Both the position numbers and the translations under genes were made by a program. From the NCBI GenBank assembly GCA_049317525.1, contig JBMOIC010000029.1:1-24720 (forward strand): a stretch of DNA of 24,720 bases, given 5' to 3'. Position 1 is the first letter of the stretch, and each line of letters begins with the position of its first letter. The notes beneath the pieces were generated by a model. It had not been told where the DNA came from and ran no database searches. It worked only from the letters and a program-made list of their open reading frames with translations. Origin of the DNA: UBA961 sp049317525 (GTDB lineage Bacteria; Bacteroidota; Ignavibacteria; Kapaibacteriales; UBA961). This document shows, piece by piece, positions 1 to 7,645 of this stretch.

Positions 1-46
1 GTTTTCATAAAATTTCCTAAATATTAGATATCTATTAGCATATACA

Positions 47-2182
47 TTACTGTGATTTAATCAATGTATGAATATACTGTTTCATTCCATATCTATTATG
101 AATTACAATACAATATACTCCTGAATTGATATCTACTGTTGATAATTCAACTGTATTTCCATTAATAGTAGTTGATAATATTCTTTCTCCCGTTATACTA
201 TACACAACAATATTTCCACCGATACATTCTGAATCATGAATCTTAATATTACAATTTCCATTTGTGGGATTGGGATATATATCAAATGATATGTGATCTT
301 TTGTTTCAGTTACAGATAATGGAACATCACATGGAGCACCAGCAATGATTGCTTCATTTGGCTTTTCATTATATTGATATTCTAATAATCTACAGCCATT
401 TTTAGATGATACTGACACTTTCATCCATCCATAAAAGAAATTATTTCCCGCTTGTGTTCTAAACCCAATATATCCTTGTTTATCATCTAAATCTGTATAT
501 GATGAAGAGTATAAAATCCCTTGATTACCACCAGATCTCCATAAACTTGAAGATCCAATTTCTGTTCCTGGTTCTATGAAAACTACATTATCATTTGATT
601 GATTTTGAGTAATTATTGCTCTGCCATAATTCTCTAAGTAATACACTGAGTCTTTACGTAGCAATCCATAAAATCTATTTATTGGCCCAGATAATTCGAA
701 TGAATTCCATGATGTATCTTTATTTGCTACTGCATACACTTGTTCACAGGTTTTTTTCCATGGATCTAAAAATGTTAGTGAGAATGTTTTTTCTATATTT
801 TTTATTGATTCTGCATCACCACTTGTAAAAGCTGGATCTTTAAGGATAAAAGACAATTGAACAGAATTATTTTGATTATGATATAGTGCTTTGCCTTTAA
901 AAGAGCATATTATTATTTCTCCAGATTCATCTACTTCTAATTGTTCCGTTAAACCTTGTGGAACTCCTTGTAGTATATAATGAATACCTGGCTCCAGATT
1001 TCTTCCTGCTTCTGTAAATTTCACTCCTGCTGATGCATATATTTTAATTGGATTTCCACCTATAGATCCATCATTACTTTCACTTTCTTTTACAAAGTTC
1101 TTAGAATAGCTGATAAATGGATATTCATTAACACATGGATTATTTGAATTATAAGATAATAATCCTGTTGCTACAGCATTATCATATTGCCATAATGATT
1201 TTCTAGATGGAGTTAATAATGCTGCTTCCATTCTTTTATTCTGATCAGCTGTAAAATTTTTATAACAAGAGGTATTATAATCCATATAATTTTCTCCATT
1301 TATCAATCCACCGCATTGAATTGCTTCGCATCCTTTACCAGCTCCATCTGTTGGCGGGGTATCGGCACAAAAATCTCCAGGGCCGGTACAGCTAGTTCCT
1401 TCAAAGGTATGACGTAAATCTAGATAATGTCCACATTCATGAGTAAATGTTTGATTGAATTCAAGATAATTGTATGAAGATCCACCTTTTCCTAAATACA
1501 CATAATTATATACCATTCTGGCTAATCTATTATCACTTTGCCAAGTAGATGGATAAAAACAATAACCAGAATTATTTACAGCATTATTTGCAAATAGATC
1601 GTTTTGAACATAGACATTAAAATATTTATAATTATCCCATGCACAGGATTGAATTTGCTTATCCCACGATTGGCCACTATTACCAAAGCCTGGTTGCTTA
1701 TCTTGATAATACACAATACCTTCTGTTGGATTTCCCTCTGGGTCAATCAATGCTCTTGCAAAACGAATGGAAGTATAAGACTTTATAGAGTCGAATGCTT
1801 TATTGACTGTTTCGAAGTCTTCATTAGTACCTGCAAATGTTTTATTTAAGTCATCAATAGCAAAATCTAATTGAGATATTGGAACACCTGATTTTCCGGC
1901 AGGATGAAAAACATGAAATACAATTGGTATAATTTTAACACAGGAAGTATCAGGCATTGATTGCTTAGAAACATTATTTTTAGCCAGATATTCTTGTATT
2001 ATGCGCAATGTATTATTGTAAGAAGGATCTTTTCTTTGTTGTTCTTCTAAATGATTAATTTCTTCTTGAAGCCCTTTGTCTGGAGATTGAATACCTCCAA
2101 AAATTGGCATTGGTAGTTTTACCTGTGCATACAGCATACCAACACTGCAAAGTGCCAAACACATATATATTAAATATTTCAT
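47..2182 (-). CDS. Secreted M43-family (pappalysin-like) zinc metalloprotease with T9SS C-terminal sorting domain
   Basis: The 711-residue product begins with a signal peptide (residues 1-19, cleavage near YA|Q20). The zinc motif HECGHYLDLRH lies at residues 248-258, giving ligands H248, H252 and H258 and catalytic E249. It is followed by FCADTPPT (about 271-278), a Met-turn ENYMDY (297-302) and FTADQNKRM, the order seen in M43 cytophagalysin/pappalysin-type proteases. The usual Gly of HExxHxxGxxH is Asp255. A middle region of about 250 residues has no motif I recognise. Residues about 630-711 (IYPNPTNG near 635, then VYSITGER and the NSGVY strand) are a typical T9SS type A tail, so the protein is predicted to cross the outer membrane and be surface-bound or released. 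It is divergent from the alkB-like gene. No clear Shine-Dalgarno sequence precedes the ATG. The family call is firm; the substrate is unknown. Confidence 0.9.
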   Translation of the reverse strand: MKYLIYMCLALCSVGMLYAQVKLPMPIFGGIQSPDKGLQEEINHLEEQQRKDPSYNNTLRIIQEYLAKNNVSKQSMPDTSCVKIIPIVFHVFHPAGKSGVPISQLDFAIDDLNKTFAGTNEDFETVNKAFDSIKSYTSIRFARALIDPEGNPTEGIVYYQDKQPGFGNSGQSWDKQIQSCAWDNYKYFNVYVQNDLFANNAVNNSGYCFYPSTWQSDNRLARMVYNYVYLGKGGSSYNYLEFNQTFTHECGHYLDLRHTFEGTSCTGPGDFCADTPPTDGAGKGCEAIQCGGLINGENYMDYNTSCYKNFTADQNKRMEAALLTPSRKSLWQYDNAVATGLLSYNSNNPCVNEYPFISYSKNFVKESESNDGSIGGNPIKIYASAGVKFTEAGRNLEPGIHYILQGVPQGLTEQLEVDESGEIIICSFKGKALYHNQNNSVQLSFILKDPAFTSGDAESIKNIEKTFSLTFLDPWKKTCEQVYAVANKDTSWNSFELSGPINRFYGLLRKDSVYYLENYGRAIITQNQSNDNVVFIEPGTEIGSSSLWRSGGNQGILYSSSYTDLDDKQGYIGFRTQAGNNFFYGWMKVSVSSKNGCRLLEYQYNEKPNEAIIAGAPCDVPLSVTETKDHISFDIYPNPTNGNCNIKIHDSECIGGNIVVYSITGERILSTTINGNTVELSTVDINSGVYCIVIHNRYGMKQYIHTLIKSQ

Positions 2183-2212
2183 AGCATATCACTTGTTAGT
2201 TAATGAATCTTC

Positions 2213-2238
2213 ATACAAAATAGTAAAAATGTTTGTAT
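2213..2238. repeat. Perfect 7-bp inverted repeat (ATACAAA-N12-TTTGTAT) in a divergent intergenic region
   Basis: ATACAAA at 2213-2219 and TTTGTAT at 2232-2238 are exact reverse complements separated by 12 nt, so half-site centres are 19 bp apart, close to two helical turns. It sits in the 116-bp gap between the divergent metalloprotease and alkB-like genes, 31-56 nt upstream of the protease start and about 60 nt upstream of the alkB-like start. The geometry fits a dimeric regulator site, but no regulator is identified and AT-rich DNA produces such repeats by chance. Confidence 0.35.
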
Positions 2239-2298
2239 AGTCGGATGAGTTTTCACTCAAACAGGAACCACATAAAATTATAATATGTTCTTCTACTC

Positions 2299-2895
2299 AT
2301 GAATGATTCTACGCTTGCAGAAAATCTTTTACCATATGATGGTATAGCATTATATATCCCCAATTTTATTGAACAAAATGAAGCGTCAATATTATATAAT
2401 ATTCTTCTAGATTCTATTGAATGGCAAAGAGATATTGTAAAAATGTTTGGTAAGACACATATCCTAAATAGAAAAATGGCTTGGTATGGTGATTCGGATA
2501 AAAAGTATTCATATTCTGGTATTAGTAGAAGCCCAATTTCTTGGACACCGGAACTAATAAACATTAAGCAGCAATGCGAGTTATTTTGTCTACATTCATT
2601 TAATTCTTGCCTGTTAAACTATTATCAAGATGGCATTCAAGGTATGGGTTGGCATGCAGATAATGAAAAAGAACTAGGTAATAATCCCATTATTGCTTCG
2701 GTTTCTCTAGGTGCAGTTAGAAGATTTAGATGCAAACATCGTATATCACATCATACAATAGATATTGTACTTGAACCTGGAAGTTTATTAATAATGAAAG
2801 GTTCTATGCAGCATAATTGGGTACATACATTACCAATTTCAAAAAAAATCAAGGATGCTCGAATCAATTGCACATTTAGAACAATAATAGAATAA
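2299..2895 (+). CDS. AlkB-like 2-oxoglutarate/Fe(II)-dependent DNA dealkylase
   Basis: The 198-residue product carries the AlkB-family catalytic core. The HxD iron motif is H119-A-D121 in GMGWHADNEKELG, the distal iron ligand is H176 in NWVHTLP, and the 2-oxoglutarate-binding pair is R188 and R194 in RINCTFR, spaced as in E. coli AlkB R204/R210. NYYQDGIQGMGWH before the HxD and the length (about 200 residues) resemble ALKBH2-type and bacterial AlkB proteins. The expected reaction is oxidative removal of methyl groups such as 1-methyladenine and 3-methylcytosine from DNA, with release of formaldehyde. No signal peptide is present, so it should be cytoplasmic. It lies 31 nt upstream of the umuD-like frame on the same strand, which suggests co-transcription with the translesion polymerase genes. 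The exact substrate cannot be read from sequence. Confidence 0.9.
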   Translation: MNDSTLAENLLPYDGIALYIPNFIEQNEASILYNILLDSIEWQRDIVKMFGKTHILNRKMAWYGDSDKKYSYSGISRSPISWTPELINIKQQCELFCLHSFNSCLLNYYQDGIQGMGWHADNEKELGNNPIIASVSLGAVRRFRCKHRISHHTIDIVLEPGSLLIMKGSMQHNWVHTLPISKKIKDARINCTFRTIIE

Positions 2896-2905
2896 ACAAT
2901 TCTGA

Positions 2906-2915
2906 TAGTATACTA
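2906..2915. promoter_or_regulatory. 10-bp perfect palindrome TAGTATACTA upstream of umuD, candidate operator
   Basis: TAGTATACTA is an uninterrupted palindrome lying 10 nt after the alkB-like stop codon and 11 nt before the longest umuD start (62 nt before the internal ATG at 2978). UmuDC is classically under LexA control, so a damage-responsive repressor site here would be logical. The LexA box of this lineage is not known to me and I found no second exact copy near the alkB-like start, so this remains a candidate. Confidence 0.25.
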
Positions 2916-2926
2916 AAAGTTGTCAA

Positions 2927-3421
2927 ATGTGTACATTGCATCGAAGTAATACCAATAAAAAATACCCCTTAAATAGAATGAAATCGACGTCTAATATCCA
3001 AGCTATCATGGGATTTAAAGAATCCCCTCCAGACAGTACATATCCCCTATTCCTTTCTGGCGTTAGTGCTGGATTTCCTTCACCAGCAGAAGATTATATA
3101 GATAAAAAACTATCTTTAGATGAGCATTTAATACAAAATAAGACAGCTACTTTTTTTGTTCAAGTTAGCGGTAATTCTATGATAAATGCTGGTATCAACG
3201 ATGGTGCCTTGGTAGTTGTAGATAGATCACTCAATGCTCAATCTGGCGATATTGTAGTTGCAATTGTGCAGAATGAGTTCTTGATTAAAAGACTTCATAT
3301 CCATAATGGTTTATGCAATCTATTGGCAGAGAATAAAGAATATCAATCTGTAATTATGGATGAAAATTCAGGCGATTGTATTTGGGGCGTTGTCACTTCC
3401 TGTATTCAAAAATTTAGATAA
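2927..3421 (+). CDS. umuD: UmuD-like S24/LexA-family autoprotease, Pol V accessory subunit
   Basis: The 164-residue product matches UmuD. The cleavage-site region is SAGFPSPAEDY with the scissile bond expected at Ala48-Gly49 (E. coli UmuD uses Cys-Gly), the nucleophile is Ser84 in SGNSM, and the general-base Lys is K121 in FLIKRLH. RecA-filament-stimulated self-cleavage would give the active UmuD' form that pairs with UmuC. The start is uncertain. The longest frame gives 48 residues before the cleavage bond, whereas E. coli has 24; the internal ATGs at 2978 (Met18) and 3008 (Met28) would give 31 and 21, and either is plausible. The last codon is 24 nt from umuC, the usual operon order. No DNA-binding N-terminal domain is present, so it is not LexA itself. 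Confidence 0.92.
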   Translation: MCTLHRSNTNKKYPLNRMKSTSNIQAIMGFKESPPDSTYPLFLSGVSAGFPSPAEDYIDKKLSLDEHLIQNKTATFFVQVSGNSMINAGINDGALVVVDRSLNAQSGDIVVAIVQNEFLIKRLHIHNGLCNLLAENKEYQSVIMDENSGDCIWGVVTSCIQKFR

Positions 3422-3445
3422 CATTATACTTCACTTATATTCACT

Positions 3446-4744
3446 ATGACCTTTGCATTAGTAGATGGCAATAATTTTTATGTAAGCTGCGAAAGAGTAT
3501 TTCAGCCAAAGCTCCGCAAGCTTCCCATTATTGTTTTATCTAATAATGATGGTTGTGCTGTTGCCAGATCGGATGAAGCAAAAGCCTTAGGTATTAAGAT
3601 GGGGGAACCACTCTTTAAAATAAAGGATATTGTCCAAAAGCATAATGTACAAGTATTTTCTTCTAATTATGAATTATATGGAGACATGAGCCATAGAGTA
3701 GTAGAAACACTTTCTATGTTTTCACCAGAAATAGAAGTATACTCGATAGATGAATCATTTTTAGGGTTAGACCATATTCCTTTAGAACACAGAGAAGAAT
3801 ATTGTAGGAAAATGAAGAATACTGTTTTCAAGTGGACAGGTATTCCAGTTGGTATTGGCGTTGGCCCTACCAAAACACTATCAAAACTTGCCAATAGAAT
3901 TGCAAAAAAGTGGAAGGAATTTGATGGTGTATTTATTCTGCCAGAATCATTAGAAGAACAAGATGAATGGCTTGATAAAATTGCTGTAGAGGATATATGG
4001 GGCATTGGATATCGTACTGCTCCTAAATTTAAACAACAAGGAATTAAAACAGCAAAAGACGTTAAATATGCTCCGCAGGATTGGATAAAAAAACAATTTA
4101 CTGTTGTAGGGCTTCGAATGGTGCAAGAATTAAATGGAATTTCTTGTTTAAAACTAGAAGATCATCATCCACCACAAAAAACAATTGTCTGCTCCAGAAG
4201 TTTTGGTGATTATGTAACTTCATTTGCTGATTTAAGCGAAGCAATTGCTAAACATGCAGAAAGTGCATCTGTTAAATTACGCAAGCAACATTCTGTTTGT
4301 GCTGCAATTACTGTTTTTATACGAACTAATTATTTTTCTCCCAAATATCCCCAATATTCTAATTCTTCTACCGTGCAATTTGAACTTCCTACTCAATTTA
4401 CTCCATCTTTAGTAGATACAGCTATTCAAGGACTTGAAAGAATTTTCAAAGATGGTTTTCATTATAAAAAGTGTGGCATTATGCTGCATGATCTTTGTAA
4501 TGCGGATGCGGTTCAACAATCTTTTTTTACACCAGAACATGTTGTCAGAGATGCCTCTCTTATGCAAGCCATGGATAACATAAATCAAAAATATGGAAAA
4601 CGCACTGTACATAGCGCGGCTTCTGGAGGGAACAATTCTGGAAAGAGTACATGGTCCATGCGAAGAGATAAAAAATCTCCATCTTGGACAACTAGATGGA
4701 GCGATATCCCCTATTTAAATACTGATTTGCCAATCATCATATGA
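3446..4744 (+). CDS. umuC: UmuC, Y-family translesion DNA polymerase V catalytic subunit
   Basis: The 432-residue product has the full Y-family core. FALVDGNNFYVSCERVF supplies the first catalytic Asp (D7), SNNDGCAVARS forms the nucleotide-binding stretch (32-42), YSIDESFLGL supplies D102 and E103, and IPVGIGVGPTKTLSKLANRIAK belongs to the palm/thumb. The C-terminus carries the UmuC-specific DUF4113-like region (MDNINQKYGKRTVHSAASG). Length is close to E. coli UmuC (422). With UmuD' it should copy past damaged template bases, with mutagenic outcome. It follows umuD by 24 nt. Its last 34 nt overlap the 3' end of the TPR gene on the opposite strand. No frameshift or lost active-site residue is visible, so it looks functional. 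Confidence 0.96.
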   Translation: MTFALVDGNNFYVSCERVFQPKLRKLPIIVLSNNDGCAVARSDEAKALGIKMGEPLFKIKDIVQKHNVQVFSSNYELYGDMSHRVVETLSMFSPEIEVYSIDESFLGLDHIPLEHREEYCRKMKNTVFKWTGIPVGIGVGPTKTLSKLANRIAKKWKEFDGVFILPESLEEQDEWLDKIAVEDIWGIGYRTAPKFKQQGIKTAKDVKYAPQDWIKKQFTVVGLRMVQELNGISCLKLEDHHPPQKTIVCSRSFGDYVTSFADLSEAIAKHAESASVKLRKQHSVCAAITVFIRTNYFSPKYPQYSNSSTVQFELPTQFTPSLVDTAIQGLERIFKDGFHYKKCGIMLHDLCNADAVQQSFFTPEHVVRDASLMQAMDNINQKYGKRTVHSAASGGNNSGKSTWSMRRDKKSPSWTTRWSDIPYLNTDLPIII

Positions 4745-5742
4745 TTAACTTTAGCTGGGGGCTGATGGGAACCAATCCAAGATTGTAATGATTGCATTTT
4801 TCCTTGATTTGTTCTTATCCATACTTCAATTGCTGGGGAAGCATTTGGACGAGATATTACATAAGAAAATGACTCACAATGACCTGATTTATACAAATCA
4901 TGAAATATTGTTGCATATAAGTCAGACCAAATAGGAATATTATTTTGTGCTATTGATTCTAATTCAGAAAATAGATGACATTCCATTTCTGCAAATAATT
5001 TATCCTGATTGCTTGTATCAGATATATTAAATTTATTAACTAATTGCTTTTGAGCCTTTATAAATACATCGCTGTTTTCAATAGAGTCATTTTCTGTAAA
5101 AGATGTACATGCTACTTTTATTGTTTGATGTAATAAATCTGATATCTCGGCTGAACGATTAGATTGTGAATCTATATATAAAATATAATTTAAGCTTAAT
5201 AGTGCCTTGATATATTGCTGCTTAATCATCATAATCTTAGCCAAAAGGATATGACTATTTACATGATTTGGTTTCATTTTTAAAGAATGAATCAGGGTTT
5301 CTTCAGACTTCACCAAATTATCTGCTTCAAAATATGCAAGAGCTAAATTATAATGTAATTGATGCAAGCCCCTAAACTTCATCATTGCTTCTAAATATAC
5401 TTTAACAGCTTCCTGTGGCTTGCCTCCTAAATTTAAAGCACTTCCCCACAAAAGATATGCGCCCTGTTGTTGCTTACTATCAAGATTAATTACTTTTTTA
5501 CAATATTCTGATGCTTCGTCATATTTCTGCATCGCTAATAATGTATAAGCAATTTCATAATGAACTATACCAGATACTGAATCATATTTCAATGCTTTTT
5601 TATATTGCTCTAATGCCTGTTCATATTGTCCATTATCATGAAAAGAATTTCCTTTTCTTATCAAATCAGCAAATGATGCACTTTGAGCTAATACAGAAAA
5701 TGAGCTTATAAGAACGATGTAAATTGTGATGATGAGCTTCAT
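4711..5742 (-). CDS. Exported tetratricopeptide (TPR) repeat protein
   Basis: The 343-residue product has a signal peptide (residues 1-19, cleavage at LA|Q20) and then about five tandem TPR-like helical pairs over residues 25-195. Typical segments are GNSFHDNGQYEQALEQYKKA, EIAYTLLAMQKYDEASEYCKK and YNLALAYFEADNLVKSEETL. The C-terminal half (about 195-343) has no motif I recognise. TPRs mediate protein-protein contacts, so a periplasmic or outer-membrane scaffold role is likely, with no specific partner evident. The gene is convergent with umuC, and its last 34 nt lie inside the umuC reading frame. It is divergent from the MarR gene across a 251-bp gap. Confidence 0.8.
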   Translation of the reverse strand: MKLIITIYIVLISSFSVLAQSASFADLIRKGNSFHDNGQYEQALEQYKKALKYDSVSGIVHYEIAYTLLAMQKYDEASEYCKKVINLDSKQQQGAYLLWGSALNLGGKPQEAVKVYLEAMMKFRGLHQLHYNLALAYFEADNLVKSEETLIHSLKMKPNHVNSHILLAKIMMIKQQYIKALLSLNYILYIDSQSNRSAEISDLLHQTIKVACTSFTENDSIENSDVFIKAQKQLVNKFNISDTSNQDKLFAEMECHLFSELESIAQNNIPIWSDLYATIFHDLYKSGHCESFSYVISRPNASPAIEVWIRTNQGKMQSLQSWIGSHQPPAKVNHMMIGKSVFK

Positions 5743-5930
5743 GCTTTTAGGAATAGTGGGTTGTTCTATCAGCAGAGAGTAGAAAAATGCTAAGATGTTA
5801 CATTGTATTGTTAATTATTTATATAATGTCTTTGTTAATAGCATATGCCTTATCTTTTGATTCAATGACATATGATTAGAGCGGTACATAACATTGCATT
5901 GTACATGATAAATCAATTGCAAAAGATATC

Positions 5931-5971
5931 TTGACATATACTCGATTGAACATATAAAATTTTGTATTTTG
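5931..5971 (+). promoter_or_regulatory. Candidate promoter(s) of the MarR-family gene
   Basis: Two readings overlap here. TTGACA (5931-5936), 16 nt, TATAAA (5953-5958) resembles a general sigma-70 promoter. TTG (5946-5948), 16 nt, TATTTTG (5965-5971) resembles the Bacteroidota -33/-7 arrangement (TTTG ... TAnnTTTG) with a one-base-short -7 element. The stretch TGTATTTTGT (5963-5972) recurs exactly upstream of the next gene. The 251-bp region 5743-5993 otherwise holds only scattered imperfect inverted repeats, such as ACATTGTA ... TATAATGT, and I see no further gene in it. Confidence 0.35.
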
Positions 5972-5993
5972 TTATGTATGTGATTAATCGTAA

Positions 5994-6464
5994 ATGAGAA
6001 ATAATATGAGTCAGCATTCTACTTCAATTCCAGCACATGTTAAATATCCTGCTTTAGAGGCTATTATTCAGATTAGTATTGCTTCCGAGCATTTAAAGCA
6101 ATTACTGGATAAAGCCATAGAGCCATTAGGTATTAATGGTGGGCATTATTCCATTTTAAGAATTTTAAAAAGATCATATCCAGAAGGATTATCAAGAATC
6201 GATATTGTGAAGCAAATGATTGAAAAGACTTCTGATACTACAAGGCTTATAGATGGTTTAGAAAAAAAGGGATTTGTAGAAAGAATTCGTACAAGTAAGG
6301 ATAGAAGACTTTCTCTTACAAAAATTACAAGTGATGGAATGAAAAAATTAGAAGATATTGATCCATTATTTATGGACTTACTAAAAACCATTTCTGCTGT
6401 TCTTTCTGAAGATGAATGTAAACAATTATCAAGCTTATGTAAAAAGCTATATTCTAGCTCTTGA
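5994..6464 (+). CDS. MarR-family winged-helix transcriptional regulator
   Basis: The 156-residue product has the MarR layout: a helical dimerisation segment (about 20-45), a winged helix-turn-helix (about 50-110) with recognition-helix segment TSDTTRLIDGLEKKGFVERI, the conserved wing DRR at 103-105 in KDRRLSLTKITSDG, and a C-terminal dimerisation helix. Members are usually dimeric repressors relieved by small ligands or oxidation. No cysteine is obvious in the helix-turn-helix region; the only two (about residues 142 and 149) are C-terminal. ATG at 5994 and ATG at 6006 (Met5) are both possible starts. The second puts the upstream TGTATTTTGT at a distance similar to that in the next gene (33 versus 37 nt). 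It lies 91 nt upstream of the deoxyhypusine-synthase-like gene on the same strand, a candidate target. The ligand is unknown. Confidence 0.88.
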   Translation: MRNNMSQHSTSIPAHVKYPALEAIIQISIASEHLKQLLDKAIEPLGINGGHYSILRILKRSYPEGLSRIDIVKQMIEKTSDTTRLIDGLEKKGFVERIRTSKDRRLSLTKITSDGMKKLEDIDPLFMDLLKTISAVLSEDECKQLSSLCKKLYSSS

Positions 6465-6488
6465 TGAGATCTTGACATAATAACAAGA

Positions 6489-6518
6489 TTGTGAAGTCTA
6501 TCAAATACTGTATTTTGT
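6489..6518 (+). promoter_or_regulatory. Candidate promoter of the deoxyhypusine-synthase-like gene
   Basis: TTG (6489-6491), 19 nt, TATTTTG (6511-6517) resembles the Bacteroidota -33/-7 arrangement. It lies in the 91-bp gap after the MarR gene, 38 nt before the start codon. The ten bases TGTATTTTGT (6509-6518) are identical to 5963-5972 upstream of the MarR gene, so the block is either a shared promoter element or a shared regulator site. An 11-bp palindrome, AATAC-T-GTATT, overlaps it at 6504-6514. Confidence 0.35.
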
Positions 6519-6555
6519 ATCATAATTTATTCTTATCACTTTTTCTTCGAGTTGT

Positions 6556-7530
6556 ATGGAACGTGGTCCTATTTCAAATTTTATAGAGCAGAATTATCTG
6601 CATTTTAATGCAGCTGCACTGATGGATGCTGCCAAAGGCTATGAATTACATTTAGCCGAGGGTGGTAAAATGATGATTACCTTAGCTGGTGCTATGAGTA
6701 CTGCCGAATTAGGTAAAACATTAGCTGAAATGATTAGACAAGATAAAGTGCAAATCATCTCTTGTACTGGTGCAAACCTTGAAGAAGATATCATGAATTT
6801 GGTGGCTCATTCTCATTATAAAAGAGTTCCTAATTATAGAGATCTTTCTCCACAAGATGAATGGGATCTTCTAGAAAATCATTATAATAGAGTTACTGAT
6901 ACCTGTATTCCCGAAGAAGAAGCCTTTAGACGTCTACAAAAACATTTATATCGCGTTTGGAATGAAGCAGATAGCAATAATAATCGATTTTTTCCGCATG
7001 AGTTTATGTATCAAATGCTTCTCTCAGGCGAAATAGAGCAATATTATGAAATAGATCCTAAAGATTCTTGGATGCTTGCGGCTGCAGAAAAAAACTTACC
7101 CATTATTGTTCCAGGATGGGAAGATTCAACCATGGGCAATATCTTTGCATCTTATTGCATTAAAGGACAGCTTAAACCCGCAACAATGAAATCTGGTATA
7201 GAATATATGATGTGGTTAGCTGATTGGTATGTAAAGAATTCTGATGGTAAAGGACTTGGCTTCTTTCAAATTGGAGGAGGTATTGCTGGTGACTTCCCCA
7301 TTTGTGTTGTTCCGATGCTTTATCAAGATATGGAAATGCAAGATATTCCTTTTTGGAGCTATTTTTGTCAGATATCAGACTCAACTACTAGTTATGGATC
7401 TTATTCCGGTGCTGTTCCAAATGAAAAGATTACATGGGGTAAATTAGATATTAATACGCCAAAATTCATTGTAGAGTCAGATGCTACTATTGTTGCACCT
7501 CTCATTTTTGCTTGGCTACTTAAGATGTAA
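6556..7530 (+). CDS. Deoxyhypusine-synthase-like (DHS family) protein, bacterial form
   Basis: The 324-residue product aligns by eye along the DHS family: ISCTGANLEEDIMN (68-81), LPIIVPGWEDSTMGN (181-195), GFFQIGGGIAGD (235-246) and ITWGKLD (292-298). K296 in WGK corresponds to the lysine of human DHS (K329) that forms the covalent enzyme-substrate intermediate. The family transfers the aminobutyl group of spermidine, with NAD as cofactor, to the eIF5A lysine (DHS) or to putrescine (homospermidine synthase). Bacteria have no eIF5A, so a polyamine-pathway acceptor is more likely. The eukaryotic KHH motif after the GGG (human H288 region) is replaced by GDFPICVVP, so the specificity must differ. 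It is cytoplasmic with no signal peptide. A MarR regulator precedes it and a strong terminator follows. The family is sure; the reaction is not. Confidence 0.88.
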   Translation: MERGPISNFIEQNYLHFNAAALMDAAKGYELHLAEGGKMMITLAGAMSTAELGKTLAEMIRQDKVQIISCTGANLEEDIMNLVAHSHYKRVPNYRDLSPQDEWDLLENHYNRVTDTCIPEEEAFRRLQKHLYRVWNEADSNNNRFFPHEFMYQMLLSGEIEQYYEIDPKDSWMLAAAEKNLPIIVPGWEDSTMGNIFASYCIKGQLKPATMKSGIEYMMWLADWYVKNSDGKGLGFFQIGGGIAGDFPICVVPMLYQDMEMQDIPFWSYFCQISDSTTSYGSYSGAVPNEKITWGKLDINTPKFIVESDATIVAPLIFAWLLKM

Positions 7531-7550
7531 TTCTTTGCATTAACCTATTA

Positions 7551-7582
7551 AACCCGATAAGAAATTATTCGGGTTTTTTTTT
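7551..7582 (+). terminator. Rho-independent terminator after the DHS-like gene
   Basis: AACCCGATAA (7551-7560), loop GAAA (7561-7564) and TTATTCGGGTT (7565-7575) form a 10-bp stem with one bulged T, capped by a GAAA tetraloop and followed by seven more T (7576-7582). It starts 20 nt after the stop codon and separates this transcript from the DUF3078 gene. Confidence 0.9.
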
Positions 7583-7645
7583 GCTATAAAATTGCGTTTT
7601 ATTTATCGTTTATCAATATTTGTATAGGTTAATTTAGGATATATC

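Noticed and set aside
2299..4744. umuDC cassette as part of a mobile element or plasmid
   Set aside because: No integrase, transposase, relaxase, terminal repeats or base-composition break was seen around it.
6556..7530. True deoxyhypusine synthase acting on an eIF5A protein
   Set aside because: Bacteria have no eIF5A, and the eukaryotic KHH segment is replaced, so only a family-level name is justified.
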